A stretch of DNA of 64,000 nt from Ophthalmolycus amberensis (GCA_024529925.1 JAFEUB010000803.1:248001-312000); one strand, 5' to 3'. Positions 45,490 through 58,660 are shown, counted from the first letter of the stretch. Notes: generated by a model from the letters alone, not told the origin. Translations and numbers: made by a program.

Positions 45490-48440
45490 CTAAAATATGT
45501 TTCTGAAAACATATGAGGCCAATCTTCAACTGATAACTGATGACTTTGACCTTGTGCAGTTGATCAGTGGGCCCACAAGAATAACAAATTCCTCCAGGAC
45601 CCAAATTGATTTAATATTTAGTAATAGGCCTGAGAGAGTTCTAAAATCTCTCAATATGGTAACTGGTCTCTCCAACACAATCGGACTCTGGTAGCCAGGA
45701 AACTAACCAGCAAGCGTTTTAGGCCTTCTGTCACTCAGGGATGATGAATCCCCAAAAACAATCAAGAACATTTTAAAAACACTGTTCAACTAACTGACTG
45801 GGATGAACTACTGTTGGGAATAGACATTGAGGAAGACAGTCAAAAATTCTCAAAACAATTAGAGAACACTATCAAGGATTTTAATCGCAGATTTAGGCAC
45901 AAAAATCTCAAACACACTGTTCCTTGGATAAATGATGATATCTTAAAGTTAATGAAAGAACGGGATTGTGTCTTAAAAACTGCAATTAAAAATAAATCGA
46001 GTCATGACAGGCAACGTTTTGCTATGCTGAGGAACAAAGTGGTAAAGAAATGAAGAAAAGCTAAGGCAGATTTCTTCCTGACTATAATAGAAAAGGCAAG
46101 AGGTAATACTAAAACGATCTGGGATCAGTTACACAAGCTAACGGGACATTTCAACAAAGTAAGGAAGCTGCAGCAACTTAACATGAATGGAAAGCTGTCC
46201 AATAACCCAGCGGAAGTAGCAACAGCTTTCAATCACTATTTCATTGATTCTGTAGCTACGATTGCTAAATGTTTCTCTGAGAAAACACACGTCTGTACAG
46301 TAAAGTCATTGGAGCCGACCTTTAGCATTAGAAATGTCTCTCAATCGGAGGTCACGAGAATAATCAGGTCTCTTAAACCTTCCAAAGCAAAGGCTGTATT
46401 TGGTATGGATGCAGTTATGCTCAAAGAACTTAACACAACACTAACAGATCCCGTCAGCAAAATCATCAACCTCTCAACCTCTCAGAGCGTTTCCCAGTGT
46501 TTGGAAGTCGGCTGCTGCTGTTCCAGTATTCAAAGATGGAGATCCCCTTTCTACCTGTAACTACAGACCCATCAGTATCCTGCCAACAATATCAAAAGTT
46601 GCAGAGAAGTTGGTAGCTGAGCAAATGATCTGCCATTTGAATACCAGTTATTTTGCCCTTCACCCAATGCAATTCGGCTTCAGAGCCAATTATTCTACTG
46701 AGACAGCCACCTGTTTCTTCACAGAAAAAATCTAATTTGTAATGGACAAAGGGGGAGTTGTTGGAGTTGTGTTTCTTGAGCTCAAGAAGGCATTTGACAC
46801 CATTAACCATAGCATTCTTTTGTCCAAGTTGCACGGCTATAATTTCTCCTCAGGTACACTTAAATGGATTGAATCGTATTTGCTAAATAGATCACAGTAT
46901 GTCCAAATACAGAACTATCAATCTGCCGCCCTCCACTTGTCCACAGGCGTCCCACAAGGATCTGTCCTGGGCCCACTGCTGTTCTCTTTATATATCAATG
47001 ATCTGCCATCAGCATGCCCTGACACCAACATCCAAATGTATGCAGATGACACTGTGATTTACTTGCATGGTAGCAAAATGGGACAAGTGGCAAATGAACT
47101 CACTAACTCCATGGTTCATGTAACTGCATGGTTAAAGCAATGCTGTTTACAACTAAACGTATCCAAAACAGTGTGTATGTTTTTTTTTCAGAGCCTGATG
47201 TTTCTGTATCTGGGGAGAGGCTACGGGTTGTACCTGACTACAAGTATCTCGGAGTACTTTTTGATTCCATTTTTGATCGTCACTCAAATCTCAGGTGAAA
47301 GAGGTCTGTAACCGGGTCAAATTGAATCTATCAAACTTCAGGTTCACACGAAACTACATGTCAACAGAGGCAGCTAAGACATACATGCTTGCTATGGTCG
47401 TTTCCCACATCACTTACTGTTTAACAACCTGGTCACAGGCTAGCACCACGACTCTGAAACCACTACAGTCATTGTATAAACGAACACTCAAAATCCTTGA
47501 TAAAAAATCAGTTTGTTCTCATCATTGCCCTATACTAACAAAATATAACTTGTTTAGTTGGGATAACATGATTAAATATGTGAATGTCTGTCTCATGTAC
47601 AAGATTATACATGGCTTGACCTCTCCTCCGCTCAAACTATTTGTGATCACACGAACAACTGGTTATCGGCTCACAAGAGGAGCAGCAAGAGGGGATCACA
47701 TTATCCCACTCAGGAAAAGTGCTTTCAGTCATTCTGCATTTTCAGTACAAGCTGCACTACAATGGAACTCCATCCCAGTGACCATTAGAGAACTAGACAC
47801 ATACAGGACATGTAAAGCTCACTTACAGAAACGGTTAGTTAGTACTCAGCTCTGTCAGCACTAGGTTGTAACTGTTTCTCTGTCTGTGTTGAACTTCCCT
47901 CGATCTGTCTGCTGTCACCTTTCTGTCTTTCTTTAAATTGCCGGTCGACCGGCAACTACCTGCATGCATGTCTTTTATTGTTGTTTAGCTGTGTCTGAGT
48001 GATTTATGTATTTCATATACTCTGTATGCTTTTATGTTTTGTGCCTCTGACGTGGATGTTTTCTAGTGTCTAAACAACTACAGCATAATACTGTTTTTAG
48101 TCCATGTTTCTATTTTAACATAGTTATCCTTCTTTTTATTTGCTCTGTGTGTGCTGACTTTGATAGCCTCTGTGTTGCATGTCTTGTCTGTACTTGACAA
48201 TGTAGAACAGTTTTATTCTCACTTTTTTCATTGTTTGTGCACGCATTGTTAAGTGGTAATATTGTATAACCTTTTAACTTTAATCTTACATTGTTTTTAG
48301 GTTTCTTTTGTAAACATCTGCCTTTGGGACTACAGATGAAAAATAGCCTTTTGGCTTACTCTGGCTCTTTGCAGAAATGTTTTTATTAATGTGCACTGTC
48401 CCATTCAAATCAACCAATAAATATAAATAAATTAAATAGG
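45490..48440 (+). mobile_element. 5'-truncated LINE (L2/CR1-like), broken ORF2
   Basis: Ordered ORF2 pieces run along the + strand. The endonuclease end (ISGPTRITNSSRTQIDLIFS) starts at 45497, and the linker (TVPWINDDILKLMKERDCVL) at about 45920. RT begins at 46183, then come AFDTINHSILLSKLHGY, GVPQGSVLGPLLFSLYINDL and the catalytic YADDTVIYL (46742-47190), and the C-terminal part (47295-47864) ends QLCQH with TAG. Frame breaks occur near 45690, 46050, 46510, 46735 and 47190. The 3' UTR ends ctttgggactacagatgaaa, ttggcttactctggctc and a short aataaataaa-type tail at about 48440. Roughly 2.95 kb. It is inactive. Confidence 0.85.
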
Positions 48441-48574
48441 ACAATGCAGTTACATATAGACTGATGTTTGAACAGAGCTGCCTACTTGGATCAGCAGTTC
48501 ACAGCTTCAGCAGCAGGGATTGGCTGCGTTACAGACTCCTCGGCTCTGATTGGTTGTTCTTCCTCTGGTGGAAT

Positions 48575-48720
48575 CGCTCTGATGTCATTAGTATCACTGA
48601 GAGGAGGCAGAGGAACCCGAGTGTTTCACAGATGATCTGCCTCATGTGCTACTCTCAGTATATAATGGTGGTTGGAACAAATATGACAAGTTATTTCTGT
48701 TAAAGTTTCTAACTGTAGCT
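48575..48720 (+). repeat. Dispersed repeat fragment shared with 1455-1605
   Basis: tttcacagatgatctgcctc, atgtgctactctcag, aaatatgacaagttatttct and gttaaagtttctaactgtag follow the same order as at 1455-1605. Confidence 0.6.
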
Positions 48721-49590
48721 TTACATATCGCTGGTCATGATTCTATATGTTTCCTAACAGGTGCTGTGTGTTTATGTGAAGCCTGAACGCTCTTCTTCCT
48801 CTGAGCCACAGCTCCATTAACACACACCGATGAGCACACGCACCGCCCTGCTGCCTGAAACACTGCAGCAACAATGCTTTTTCATTTACTTTAGATTTTT
48901 TTTCTTGATCTTTTTTTCTTGGTTTCTTTGTAATATTTTATCATTTTTACTGTCTTATTATCACAGTGTCATCTGTGAAGCACTTCTCTACGAAAGGTGC
49001 TGTACAAACGACACAAAATACAGGTTTTAGGGAATCCCTGAACTTGTTTTAAAAACATTAAAATATATATTTGTGAAGTGCGTAGAAGACGATGGGCGAT
49101 CCATTGCAACATAACTGTGATCCACTGATAGCTCTGATACGGCTAATGATGAAGTGCTGTCACAGTCCTACATGCTGTACAACTTAATGCAGACATATGA
49201 ATGACAGAACATGCTATGTAATAAACTACCAACCAAACTGTTCAAACACAATTATGTTAATATTAATTATGAAATTCATGACCCTTATTTCCGCTAATCA
49301 TTAAACTCGGCTCTGCGTTTCCTGTGCTAAGATGCCAACACACACAGCTGACAAGTATGCAAACTAGTTTTCACATGTTGAGCTGTGGAGTGCACAGCGT
49401 GAAACCCTCTGACCGGAGAACACGAGAGCCTGACGGACAGAGCAGCTGAGAGAACGGGGCTCAGGTAGCAGACTGAAAACAGGAAGGAGAGCTGTTCTTT
49501 ACCTGATGCGGACACACAGCAGGCAGCGCTGACACAAATATACAGAGTGCAGGATGTCGTATCACTGCCTGTGTGTGCAGAGGGGCGTGG
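48721..49590. other. Non-coding, nothing recognised
   Basis: No exon or repeat family assigned. Confidence 0.35.

Positions 49591-49592
<2 letters not shown>

Positions 49593-49638
<46 letters not shown>
49593..49638 (+). repeat. (TG)n microsatellite
   Basis: About 23 uninterrupted units. Confidence 0.97.
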
Positions 49639-49639
<1 letters not shown>

Positions 49640-49831
49640 AGAGGATGATGCATTTCCTGGCCTGTGGGGCAAACGGTTTCCTGGTTAGATCTTCTGCTGG
49701 CTGTAAAACTCAACAACAACTTACTGTAACAACCTTTTTTCACCAAAATGAGCACGTATGAGACTTTTTGAACGCAAGTAAATAGGCGATAGACTCCGTT
49801 GCCACTGCCAGTAGACGAGTACTGTTGTCCT

Positions 49832-50114
49832 GGTGGTTAAACAGCAGGAGGCAGCACGGAGGCCAGTGAGATGTTATGCTGGTTACTGTGTTTCTGTCTG
49901 TTACTCACTCGCTCTTTCAAACTGGGTGCAGACTCATTCAGAACGATGTCGGAGACGAACAGAATTGGTGGCTGAGGTGACAAAGAAGTGGACGGAGTAG
50001 AGGCGAATGTTAGCGTGTCCACCGAGGTGTCATGTTTCCATCACTGGTGATCTGATGAACACGTGACTGCTGCTGCAGACTCATTTGTCCCGGGAATGGA
50101 TGCCGATCTTAACC
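49832..50114 (-). repeat. 283-bp repeat, reversed copy
   Basis: Reverse complement of 39773-40055, equal length, about 97 percent identical by eye, 9.8 kb away. Confidence 0.9.
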
Positions 50115-50447
50115 GAAAGCCAGATGTGGGTGGAAGTGGGTTTTGTGCAGTGACAAAGGGGCTTTGGGTGACAATAATCTTACATGAACTGTTTTATGCT
50201 TTCAATGCAGGAGCTGTTTACAGCCAGCAGTGGGCACAATTTGAATTAAAAAAACAGCATGCAACTATTCTTCAAGATCTGCTATATTATCAGCTTATAA
50301 AGATGTCACCAGGAACATGTTAACAAACAGTTGTCTATATACACAACCTGCACACGTAGAGCAGCATTAGCACTCATTTGCAGCCGTGTTTGTGTCCACA
50401 TGTCCGTCCACTATCGTCCTCTGGCTCCTCAGCTGGTAACTGTGGGT

Positions 50448-52036
50448 GACCTGTAGTGTACAGTGGGTGTACTGTAGTGTACTGTAGTGTACAGTAGTGT
50501 ACAGTAGTGTACAGTGGGTGACCTGTAGTGTACAGTGGGTGACCTGTAGTGTACAGTAGTGTACAGTGGGTATACTGTAGTGTACAGTAGTGTACTGTAG
50601 TGTATAGTGGGTGTACTGTAGTGTATAGTAGTGTACAGTGGGTGTACTGTAGTGTACAGTGGGTGTACTGTAGTGTATAGTAGTGTACAGTGGGTGACCT
50701 GTAGTGTACAGTGGGTGTACTGTAGTGTTCAGTGGGTGTACAGTGGGTGTACTGTAGTGTACTGTAGTGTATAGTGGGTGTACAGTGGGTATACTGTAGT
50801 GTACAGTGGGTGTACTGTAGTGTACTGTGGGTGTACTGTAGTGTACTGTAGTGTACAGTGGGTGTACAGTGGGTGTACTGTAGTGTACAGTGGGTGTACA
50901 GTAGTGTACAGTGGGTGTACTGTAGTGTACTGTGGGTGTACTGTAGTGTACTGTAGTGTACAGTGGGTGTACAGTGGGTGTACTGTAGTGTACAGTGGGT
51001 GTACAGTGGGTGTACTGTAGTGTACAGTGGGTATACTGTAGTGTACAGTGGGTGACCTGTAGTGTACAGTGGGTGTACTGTAGTGTACTGTAGTGTACAG
51101 TGGGTATACTGTAGTGTACAGTGGGTGACCTGTAGTGTACAGTGGGTGTACTGTAGTGTACTGTGGGTGTACTGTAGTGTACTGTAGTGTACAGTGGGTG
51201 TACAGTGGGTATACTGTAGTGTACAGTGGGTGACCTGTAGTGTACAGTGGGTGTACAGTGGGTGTACTGTAGTGTACAGTGGGTGTACTGTATAGTGGGT
51301 GTACTGTAGTGTACAGTGGGTGTACTATAGTGTATAGTGGGTGTACAGTGGGTGTGCTGTAGTGTACAGTGGGTGTACTGTAGTGTATAGTGGGTGACCT
51401 GTAGTGTACAGTGGGTGTACTGTAGTGTATAGTGGGTGAGCTGTAGTGTACAGTGGGTGTACTGTAGTGTATAGTGGGTGACCTGTAGTCTACAGTGGGT
51501 GTACTGTAGTGTATAGTGGGTGTACAGTGGGTATACTGTAGTGTACAGTGGGTGTGCTGTAGTGTACAGTGGGTATACTGTAGTGTACAGTGGGTATACT
51601 GTAGTGTACAGTGGGTGTGCTGTAGTGTACAGTGGGTGTACTGTAGTGTATAGTGGGTGACCTGTAGTCTACAGTGGGTGTACTGTAGTGTATAGTGGGT
51701 GTACAGTGGGTATACTGTAGTGTACAGTGGGTGTGCTGTAGTGTACAGTGGGTATACTGTAGTGTACAGTGGGTGTACTGTAGTGTATAGTGGGTGAGCT
51801 GTAGTGTATAGTGGGTGTACTGTAGTGTACAGTGGGTGTGCTGTAGTGTATAGTGGGTGAGCTGTAGTGTACAGTGGGTGTACTGTAGTGTATAGTGGGT
51901 GACCTGTAGTCTACAGTGGGTGTACTGTAGTGTATAGTGGGTGTACAGTGGGTATACTGTAGTGTACAGTGGGTGTGCTGTAGTGTACAGTGGGTATACT
52001 GTAGTGTACAGTGGGTGTACTGTAGTGTACAGTGGG
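50448..52036 (+). repeat. 1.6-kb minisatellite built from CTGTAGTGTACAG and GTGGGTGTA/GACC modules
   Basis: Two short modules, tgtagtgtacag (or tatag) and tgggtgtac/gggtgacc, alternate in many orders with a basic step near 20 bp and half-steps. CTGTA-GTG-TACAG is an inverted repeat with a 3-nt loop, present dozens of times. Longer blocks recur, for example around 51480 and 51670. The 183-codon - strand ORF over it is an artefact. Confidence 0.95.
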
Positions 52037-53671
52037 TTCAACAGCTGTTTGCTTTCTGCTGCTGCTGCAAACCAAGTTTAAAACAGCAGAATTAGCAAGC
52101 TGTCAAACTAAAACAAAAAGCTGAAAGAGGCTAAAAGCACTGTAGGGCTGAGGGTTTGTCACATTACACATGAAGGGAAACCCATTCCACAGTCCGTTTA
52201 CAGGTGTGGGGGAGAAGAGTTGTGGAAAGTCTCTGATGTCTCAGGGGGGGGGGGGGCGGTGTGACTCAAGTTATGTCCCTTTGGGCAATCGTCAGTTAGG
52301 TCTGACAACTATAACTTAAAAATGAAATAATGATGGGGGCGTGGCAGTCTGAGTTAGACAAATCAAAGGAGTAACTTTTGAAGTTTCCCACTTGATTGAT
52401 CTAATTCTAACTACTGAAGCCTCATTCTGGCTTCACACTTCCACAAAACAAGGTCTGTGGATTTTCTCTTCCATCTCGTCCACTGGAAGGTTGTTAGAAA
52501 TGGCCTGTATGCATTGTAGGAACCAGAACTGTTTCACTGTCGGCCTACACATGGCTGTGGGAGTATTTAAGATAGACTCAAATGTGAACCTTTCCTCTCA
52601 AGGTTAAGCTTGTTTTCCATCCTCCTTAGTTCTGCTGGATGAAGCGAGGAAAGTAGATGACTCAGCGTTCTGTCAGATATGTCTTTGTATGGTTTGACAT
52701 GGACAGAAACACCATAAATGGATGTGAGTTCAGAGATGAATGTAAGCACAGGTCCAGTGTGTGGCCGACTGCTCTTTTGTCCCTCCCATAAGTGACCTGG
52801 AGCTGATATAAAGACCTAACTAAGCTAACTGACCACTGAGAGGTGACAGCATTACTATGACCCACATTATTCCCAGACTCTTCACATTCACATCCCACTC
52901 CTTCATCCCACACGACACAAACTCAGCTGCTGAATAAATGACTACGTGGCATACCAATAACATCATCAGGATTGTTTGGGGGGAGGCGGGGGAGAGTTTT
53001 TCCTATTCAAAGCCAGGGTCAAAGGACAGAGGCCCCCTCAGGGCTAAATGAATAGAATGAAGTCGACTGCATGGAAACACTGCAGGCTGCAGAGGAGTTT
53101 CTCTTACTGCCACTAGTGGTCCTGCAGCGGGCAGCAGCTCCGTTGTCTCTCAGCTGTCTGTGCAGCCTCTCCCGGTCGCTCACCGCTTTATTTCCTGCTA
53201 AATGTGTGTGGACGGTTGCCGACCTCCACTAGTAGAAATACAGAACGACCGCAGATGGATATTGGCTGCTTTAATTAAGAGTGTTTTGCTCAGTAGGCCT
53301 AAGAGTAATGTTAACTGGTGTTTGACTGTGTCAGGGACAGAGTAAACCTAAAAACCACACAAATATTCACCGGTAGTCACAAGTGTCTCCTGATTGTCGG
53401 CCTCTACCAACTTCTCTGAAACTTTTCATTCTGCAAACAAAATGTCCACATCTTAGATCAGTCATGGTGCAAAGTGAAAGAGCAGCCAGTTTAAAGGCAC
53501 AGCAGCACAGCAGCACTCCCTGCAGGCCCCAAACTCAAGGTCATGAGTCAGCAATGCAGCCGACGTTCATTCAAAGCTTAGAACCAGTGTGTCAAAGTTA
53601 TTACATTCATTAAGATTAATACAGAAAAAATAACATGTTATAAAGTGCAAATTACAACATGTCATGTCGAG
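52037..53671. other. Non-coding, nothing firmly recognised
   Basis: It includes a G run at 52244-52255. No exon or certain repeat. Confidence 0.35.
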
Positions 53672-54889
53672 CAGAGGTCTTCAAAAGGGGGTCTGTAGGG
53701 GGTCCGCGAACTTACTGGTTGATAAGACAATAAAAACAATAAAAAAAATTACATTCGTTTTTTTCCCAAACATGAATCTTTCCATTATTTTAATAGTTCA
53801 GTATTGTATGAAAGATAACAGGTATCTTTATGCATGTCAGTGGCACTAATAGGCCATCACCTAAACTAGACTATAACTCATTTGAAAGCTTGGTTCTTAG
53901 TCTTTCACACCCAACCTGGAAAACAATACAGCCAGTTATATTTGTTATAGTGTACCGGGCCCCAGGTCCGTATTCGGAATTTTTATCGGAATTTTTTCAG
54001 TTTTTATCAAGTCTAGTCCTTAAAACAGATAAAGTAATTATTGTAGGTGACTTTAATATTCATGTGGATGTCGAGAACAATAGCCTCAGTACTGCATTTA
54101 TCTCATTATTAGATTCGATTGGTTTCTGTCAGAATGTACAGAAACCCACTCACTGTTTTAACCACACTCTCGACCTGGTTCTGACTTATGGCATTGACAT
54201 AGGAAGATTTAATAGTCTATCCACAGAACCCTCTTCTATCGGACCATTATCTAATAACCTTTGAATTCTTACTAACGGAGTGTACACCGTTAAGCAAGAG
54301 TTACTACACTAGATGTCTATCTGATGGTGCCGTAGCTCAATTTAAAGAAGTGATTCCGTCTGTATTTAACTCGAATACCATGCTTCGATAGTGACAGGAG
54401 GACTCCTGTGCTAACTTTAGTCCTACCCAGATTGATCATCTTGTCGACAGTGCTACAAGCTCACTGAGAAGGACACTAGACTCTATTGCTCCTTTAAAAA
54501 AGAAGTTGGTAAAACAAAGGAGATTCGCTCCATGGTATAACCCTGAAACCCGCAAATTAAAGCAAACATCGCGAAAACTTGAAAGAACATGGCGTTCCAC
54601 TAACTTGGAAGAATCTCGGTTACTCTGGCGAGACAGTCTTAAGACATATAAGAAGGCCCTCCGTAATGCCAGAGCAGCTTATTACTCATCGTTAATAGAG
54701 AAAAATAAGAACCTGTGTATTATTTGAATAGCTTAGTATTGAATGCACAATAAAGAGGTATGTTTATACATGGCACTAGGCCCATTTAATATAAAACACA
54801 ATTTTATACAATATATATAGTCGGGGGTCCCTGCTCCATCCCTCTACCAGTTTGGGGGTCCTTGGCCTGAAAAACGTTGAAGACTCCTG
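53672..54889. mobile_element. hAT-type element split by LINE sequence
   Basis: It opens cagaggtcttcaaaa and closes gttgaagactcctg, an inverted terminal pair. The right end also has tttgggggtccttggcctga, typical of a common hAT family. Flanking octamers atgtcgag and agttagag agree at 5 of 8 positions, so any target duplication has decayed. Most of the interior is LINE-derived. Confidence 0.6.
53830..54727 (+). mobile_element. LINE endonuclease and linker fragment
   Basis: The first ORF reads VYRAPGPYSEFLSEFFQFL, then VIIVGDFNIHVD (an endonuclease signature), then PTHCFNHTLDLVLTYGID. After a frame break a second piece reads RRFAPWYNPETRKLKQTSRK and LRNARAAYYSSLIEKNKN, the linker before RT. There is no RT. 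It lies between the two hAT ends and is of a different LINE family from 45490-48440. Confidence 0.75.
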
Positions 54890-55286
54890 AGTTAGAGATT
54901 ATGTTATGGCAACATTTAGGTTAAGTGATAGAAAAAGATCTCTTTCTTCATTGAAGAAGTTGCCTGAATAGGCCTATTTGTAAATAAAACAATGTATTTA
55001 ATTCTAATGCTGCCTTTTGGTATTTCCATGCTTCACTTAAAATATCTTCCTTTGGAGAGCTTTTCCAAACAAATACTCCAGTATCGACTTTAACTGCGAT
55101 ACGTTAAAAATGAAATATTGATATCCTGTTAATAATACACATGATAACATTGTGTAAATAATCCAGTGCCTCGTAAATGATTTGATATGTACAGTTATGG
55201 TTACAGACTCTCTCTCCACCTCCCTGAGACTAGTCCATTCGGCCAAAAAGAAACAACACGTACAATAAAAACTGAAACATGTTTAT
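54890..55286. other. Non-coding, nothing recognised
   Basis: AT-rich flank of the tyrosine-recombinase element. Confidence 0.4.
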
Positions 55287-55509
55287 ATGTAGCTCATGCG
55301 CAAGTTCAGTCAGGAAGACACTCACTAGTAATCTCTGTCTTTCCTCTCCTTGTAATTACTCGATCAGCTGATTGGGGGCGGGCACGTTTAAGTAACCAAC
55401 CAGATTCTGCACACCGGTTCCTCAAGCCAATCAGATCGTTGCTGTCATACCTTAAATAGTGTTCTCCTCTCTGCTGCTGTCAGTTGACATTTCAGCTAAG
55501 CAGATGCAA
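55287..55509 (+). repeat. Split direct repeat A1
   Basis: It starts atgtagctcatgcgc and ends ctaagcagatgcaa. It contains ccttaaatag, a TATA-like box near its 3' part, so it may hold the element's promoter. Confidence 0.9.
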
Positions 55510-55562
55510 AGCGATACTATTTCCCGTACATTTTAAACAACTAGTTGTGGGTAACTGAGACA

Positions 55563-56021
55563 ATGACTGATTCCGACTTTGATCGTTTCAGGAAGAGTCG
55601 GGTCTCAACATCGTGTTTAGCCGGAGCCGGCATTCAGCTCACCAGGTGGCCGGCGCAGGAGCACTCGCCCAGCGCGGCGCAGCGGCTCCCCTCAGACGAG
55701 CAAGAAGCCCTCTTGGCTCGGCTAGTAGTTCGCGGTGGTATCCTAGTAAATCTAACAGTTACTCGCGATCGGTCGATCCATCGCTGGGCTCATCCGAGCT
55801 CCGCAGGCGGCGTCCCGTACTTTCTCCACCAGCACGCCGGGCCTCCAATGCAGACAAAGCCGTCATTTCCACCGGGTAGCTCCATCCGCGCCATCCACTC
55901 CATCGATACGGGTCTTCAATCTCTGGTAAACGATGCAGCTTCTGTTATACTGTTAACAGCGGCGCCACCAGCCGCCATGGGAAAGCAGCTCCACGGGACA
56001 GTTCAGGCTCCTCGCCGTTGA
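55563..56021 (+). CDS. Candidate first ORF of the Ngaro-type element
   Basis: A 153-codon ORF starting MTDSDFDRFRKSRVS just after A1, where the gag-like ORF of this class is expected. Composition is rich in Ala, Ser, Arg and Pro. No known domain or zinc knuckle is visible, and homology cannot be shown from the sequence alone. It ends in TGA and may be a truncated remnant. Confidence 0.35.
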   Translation: MTDSDFDRFRKSRVSTSCLAGAGIQLTRWPAQEHSPSAAQRLPSDEQEALLARLVVRGGILVNLTVTRDRSIHRWAHPSSAGGVPYFLHQHAGPPMQTKPSFPPGSSIRAIHSIDTGLQSLVNDAASVILLTAAPPAAMGKQLHGTVQAPRR

Positions 56022-56763
56022 AACGGAGACGGTGGTTCCGCTCCTAGTCATTTTCCGACAAATGAGGAAGTCATGGGGCTGACACACGTCTGGAGCTCCG
56101 GAGCATCGCTCGCAGTTAATTAGTATGAAAGCGCCTGTCCCAGTAGTGGAAGTGGAGCGCATTCATGAGACTACAAATCATTATGAGCCGACATAAACAT
56201 AACTAAGCCGCAGTTAGTTAGCAGTGAGTTTATCCTCTTCGTAGTGATGGGCGCGATGGGTATTCGCGGCAAGTAATCACGGCAGGCGCGTGATGCGGGT
56301 AGGCCCGCAAGTGATCACGGTTCGGTCAGGCACCTCCGAATTCAATCTGGCACGGGCGGTTCTCATGATCCATTGTATATTACAAATAGTGCACTGATAA
56401 AACACTATTGAAATGTCTGGGGATTATAGGAGATGGGCCAATTATTTTGAGAGGCTTCAGAACAGCAGGGTTCATTTTGAGTAAATGTTTGGCAGCCAAA
56501 TCCAGTAGTTTACAGGATATTTAACCGTTGTTTCTTCATGGTACCGTTAATACTTTACTTTTCCCTAACAGGGCTCGGCTAAGGCGATCAGTAGTTTTGA
56601 ATATGAGGTTACAGATGACTACAATCCCTCCTCGGCATTGTGGAGGTAGGTCATGGCTTGTGTCAGCTATGCCAACGTTCTATGAGTAACACGCCTCTGT
56701 TATTCTTCACAGCCCATGGTGTTGGTACGCCTCTGGTGTTTCAGAGAATGACAACGCATAGAG

Positions 56764-57256
56764 CAGGGGGTTCAAATGAACTTCAACAAGCCCAGCTTGA
56801 GAGAGGTTCCCCATGCAAAGGTCCGGAACATCACGGTCGGTCTAACGTGCGGGATGAGTTAGTCCCATATAAATTGAAGTAGCCTAACAGTTGTATCAAC
56901 GTGGGTTGGTTCATAGTCAACAGCTGATTATTAAATCAAGAAGTTGAAGGAATATGTCAGGTAAAGTAAGGGAGGCATTCATAGATTAAAATTACATTAC
57001 ATAAGCTTTTAAGAACTTTCATCTTAAAAAGATAGAGTACCTAATTTTAGTAAATTAAGGCAACTGTATCGGCATGCAGCTTTAAATTCAGTACAGTCAG
57101 GGTGAAGCGATGTAAATGGAAGTATTACATCGTACGTTAAAGAGGATTGTGGGCAGCAACATTATTTGTTATTAAACATTTGGTTCAGCTCTATTCCTCT
57201 TGGTACATCATAGTTGGGCAGTGAAATCATGTGATAGGATTCTGATTATTGGGCTC
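56764..57256 (+). mobile_element. Repeat nested in the Ngaro-type element, related to 17158-17706
   Basis: It shares blocks such as caaaggtccggaacatcac, tagtcccatataaattga, agtagcctaacagttgtat and gctctattcctcttgg with 17158-17706. Either a hAT-like element inserted into the internal region, or both are parts of one larger family. Confidence 0.5.
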
Positions 57257-58491
57257 GTAGCTCATATCGGTGCATCTATTTTGGAGTGAGCGGGTGAGGT
57301 TGCTCAAAATATTTAGCTTAGTGGCGCTTCACCTGGCTGCTTGGGATAATCATAATGGTCTCTGGACATATGAAACACACTGGGTTAAACTGCATGGGAG
57401 GAATGAACTTTTAAGAGGCTGTCCATATTGGTTAAGGCTGAGTTATAAATGTCCACATTCTGTGTTTGGGAGGCGGCCATGTGTAATGTCGTAACCCGGC
57501 TCCCAAGCTAGGACAAATACGGAAGGACACGAGGTAGGATGGGATTTAAAGGTATTTATGATAACCTAGTAAAGAGCGGCTACCAATGGTGAGGTGTGAC
57601 AGTCGGTAACATCAGTTATGTAACGAGAATGCTTGCCTGTTGAAGTGTGGGGCATGGTCAGCGGAAGTAAAAGACCAAATCGTTAAACGGGCACCACTGG
57701 CAGAGAGGAGTTCATGTGCGCAGAAGAGCAATGGAGTAGGGCGGTTATTCCTCACAGCTCCAGGACCAGGGGCTCTGCAGCCAGTAATCTGCCACAACTG
57801 CGCTATTGTGACTCCTGACGGGGTCGGTTAAGTGGCTAAACCATACTTGGACATTTATACATAAAGTAGATCAGCTCCATTCAGGCTCATCCCCTAGGGA
57901 CGTGCTTTTCCTCTCCCGCCCGTTGGACATGGCATCGTCCTTGGCCTAAGATGCACAATCTACCTTGATGTTGGGTGCCGCGCTGACCTGCGTGTCAGGT
58001 CGCTGTGCGATCACTTGAATGGTGTAACAAGCTGGTGAGTTTCGCTGATTCACTACAACGTCGACATGGATGCAGACCATCCGTGGGTTTTGGGGGATTC
58101 TGTCAAGGCCAGTGGTTTGCTAGACACAAAGGGTAACTCAAGCTCTTTAAAGCCTTAACAATGTGTACGGTAAGTTATGCATAATTCATGCGTCATGTTG
58201 ACATTGTTTCTGGCATTGTGGCTCGTCATGCAAGTTGGCTAACAGCATTATCTCATTCAGGCAAAAGGTTATCTCTAGAGCTACCTCTCGCAGGCTGCTG
58301 GTCAAGTGGATCTTCGCGCATCACGGTATAAGGCCATTGCACGAAAGTCTGTTGGACTCACACTATGCTGGTCTAATGGGTACGTGACTTGGCGGGTAAC
58401 TCATGGCCTAAACACTCCAAAGGCGGAGGGGCTTGCACAGTAGTTGGGGCGTGGATAGACGCTACTATTCTTACTCCAGCTACTTTCAGTG

Positions 58492-58660
58492 CACTCTTTT
58501 AGAATAGGGGCTGCTACTTCGGCGGCTAACTAAGGCATCTCTGCTACTACCCTACAACAATTGGGACGTTGGTCATCCTCTACCTTCACATCTTACATTC
58601 GCCCTGATCTCAACACCGTCCTCGATAATCAGAGATCACTGAAGCCTGAAAATCCGGTAA
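58492..58660 (+). pseudogene. Tyrosine recombinase C-terminus (broken)
   Basis: In one frame the DNA reads HSFRIGAATSAAN, a TAA stop at 58531-58533, then GISATTLQQLGRWSSSTFTS and YIRPDLNTVLDNQRSLKP. The HxxR box (58492-58503), GRW (58564-58572) and the catalytic Tyr codon (58594-58596) have the spacing of DIRS/Ngaro tyrosine recombinases. Upstream, 57985-58035 (LMLGAALTCVSGR-like) may be the N-terminal box, but the frame is lost between them. The stop makes the enzyme inactive unless recoded. Confidence 0.75.

Noticed and set aside
51490..52041. 183-codon - strand ORF rich in Thr, His and Tyr
   Set aside because: It lies wholly in the 1.6-kb tandem array.
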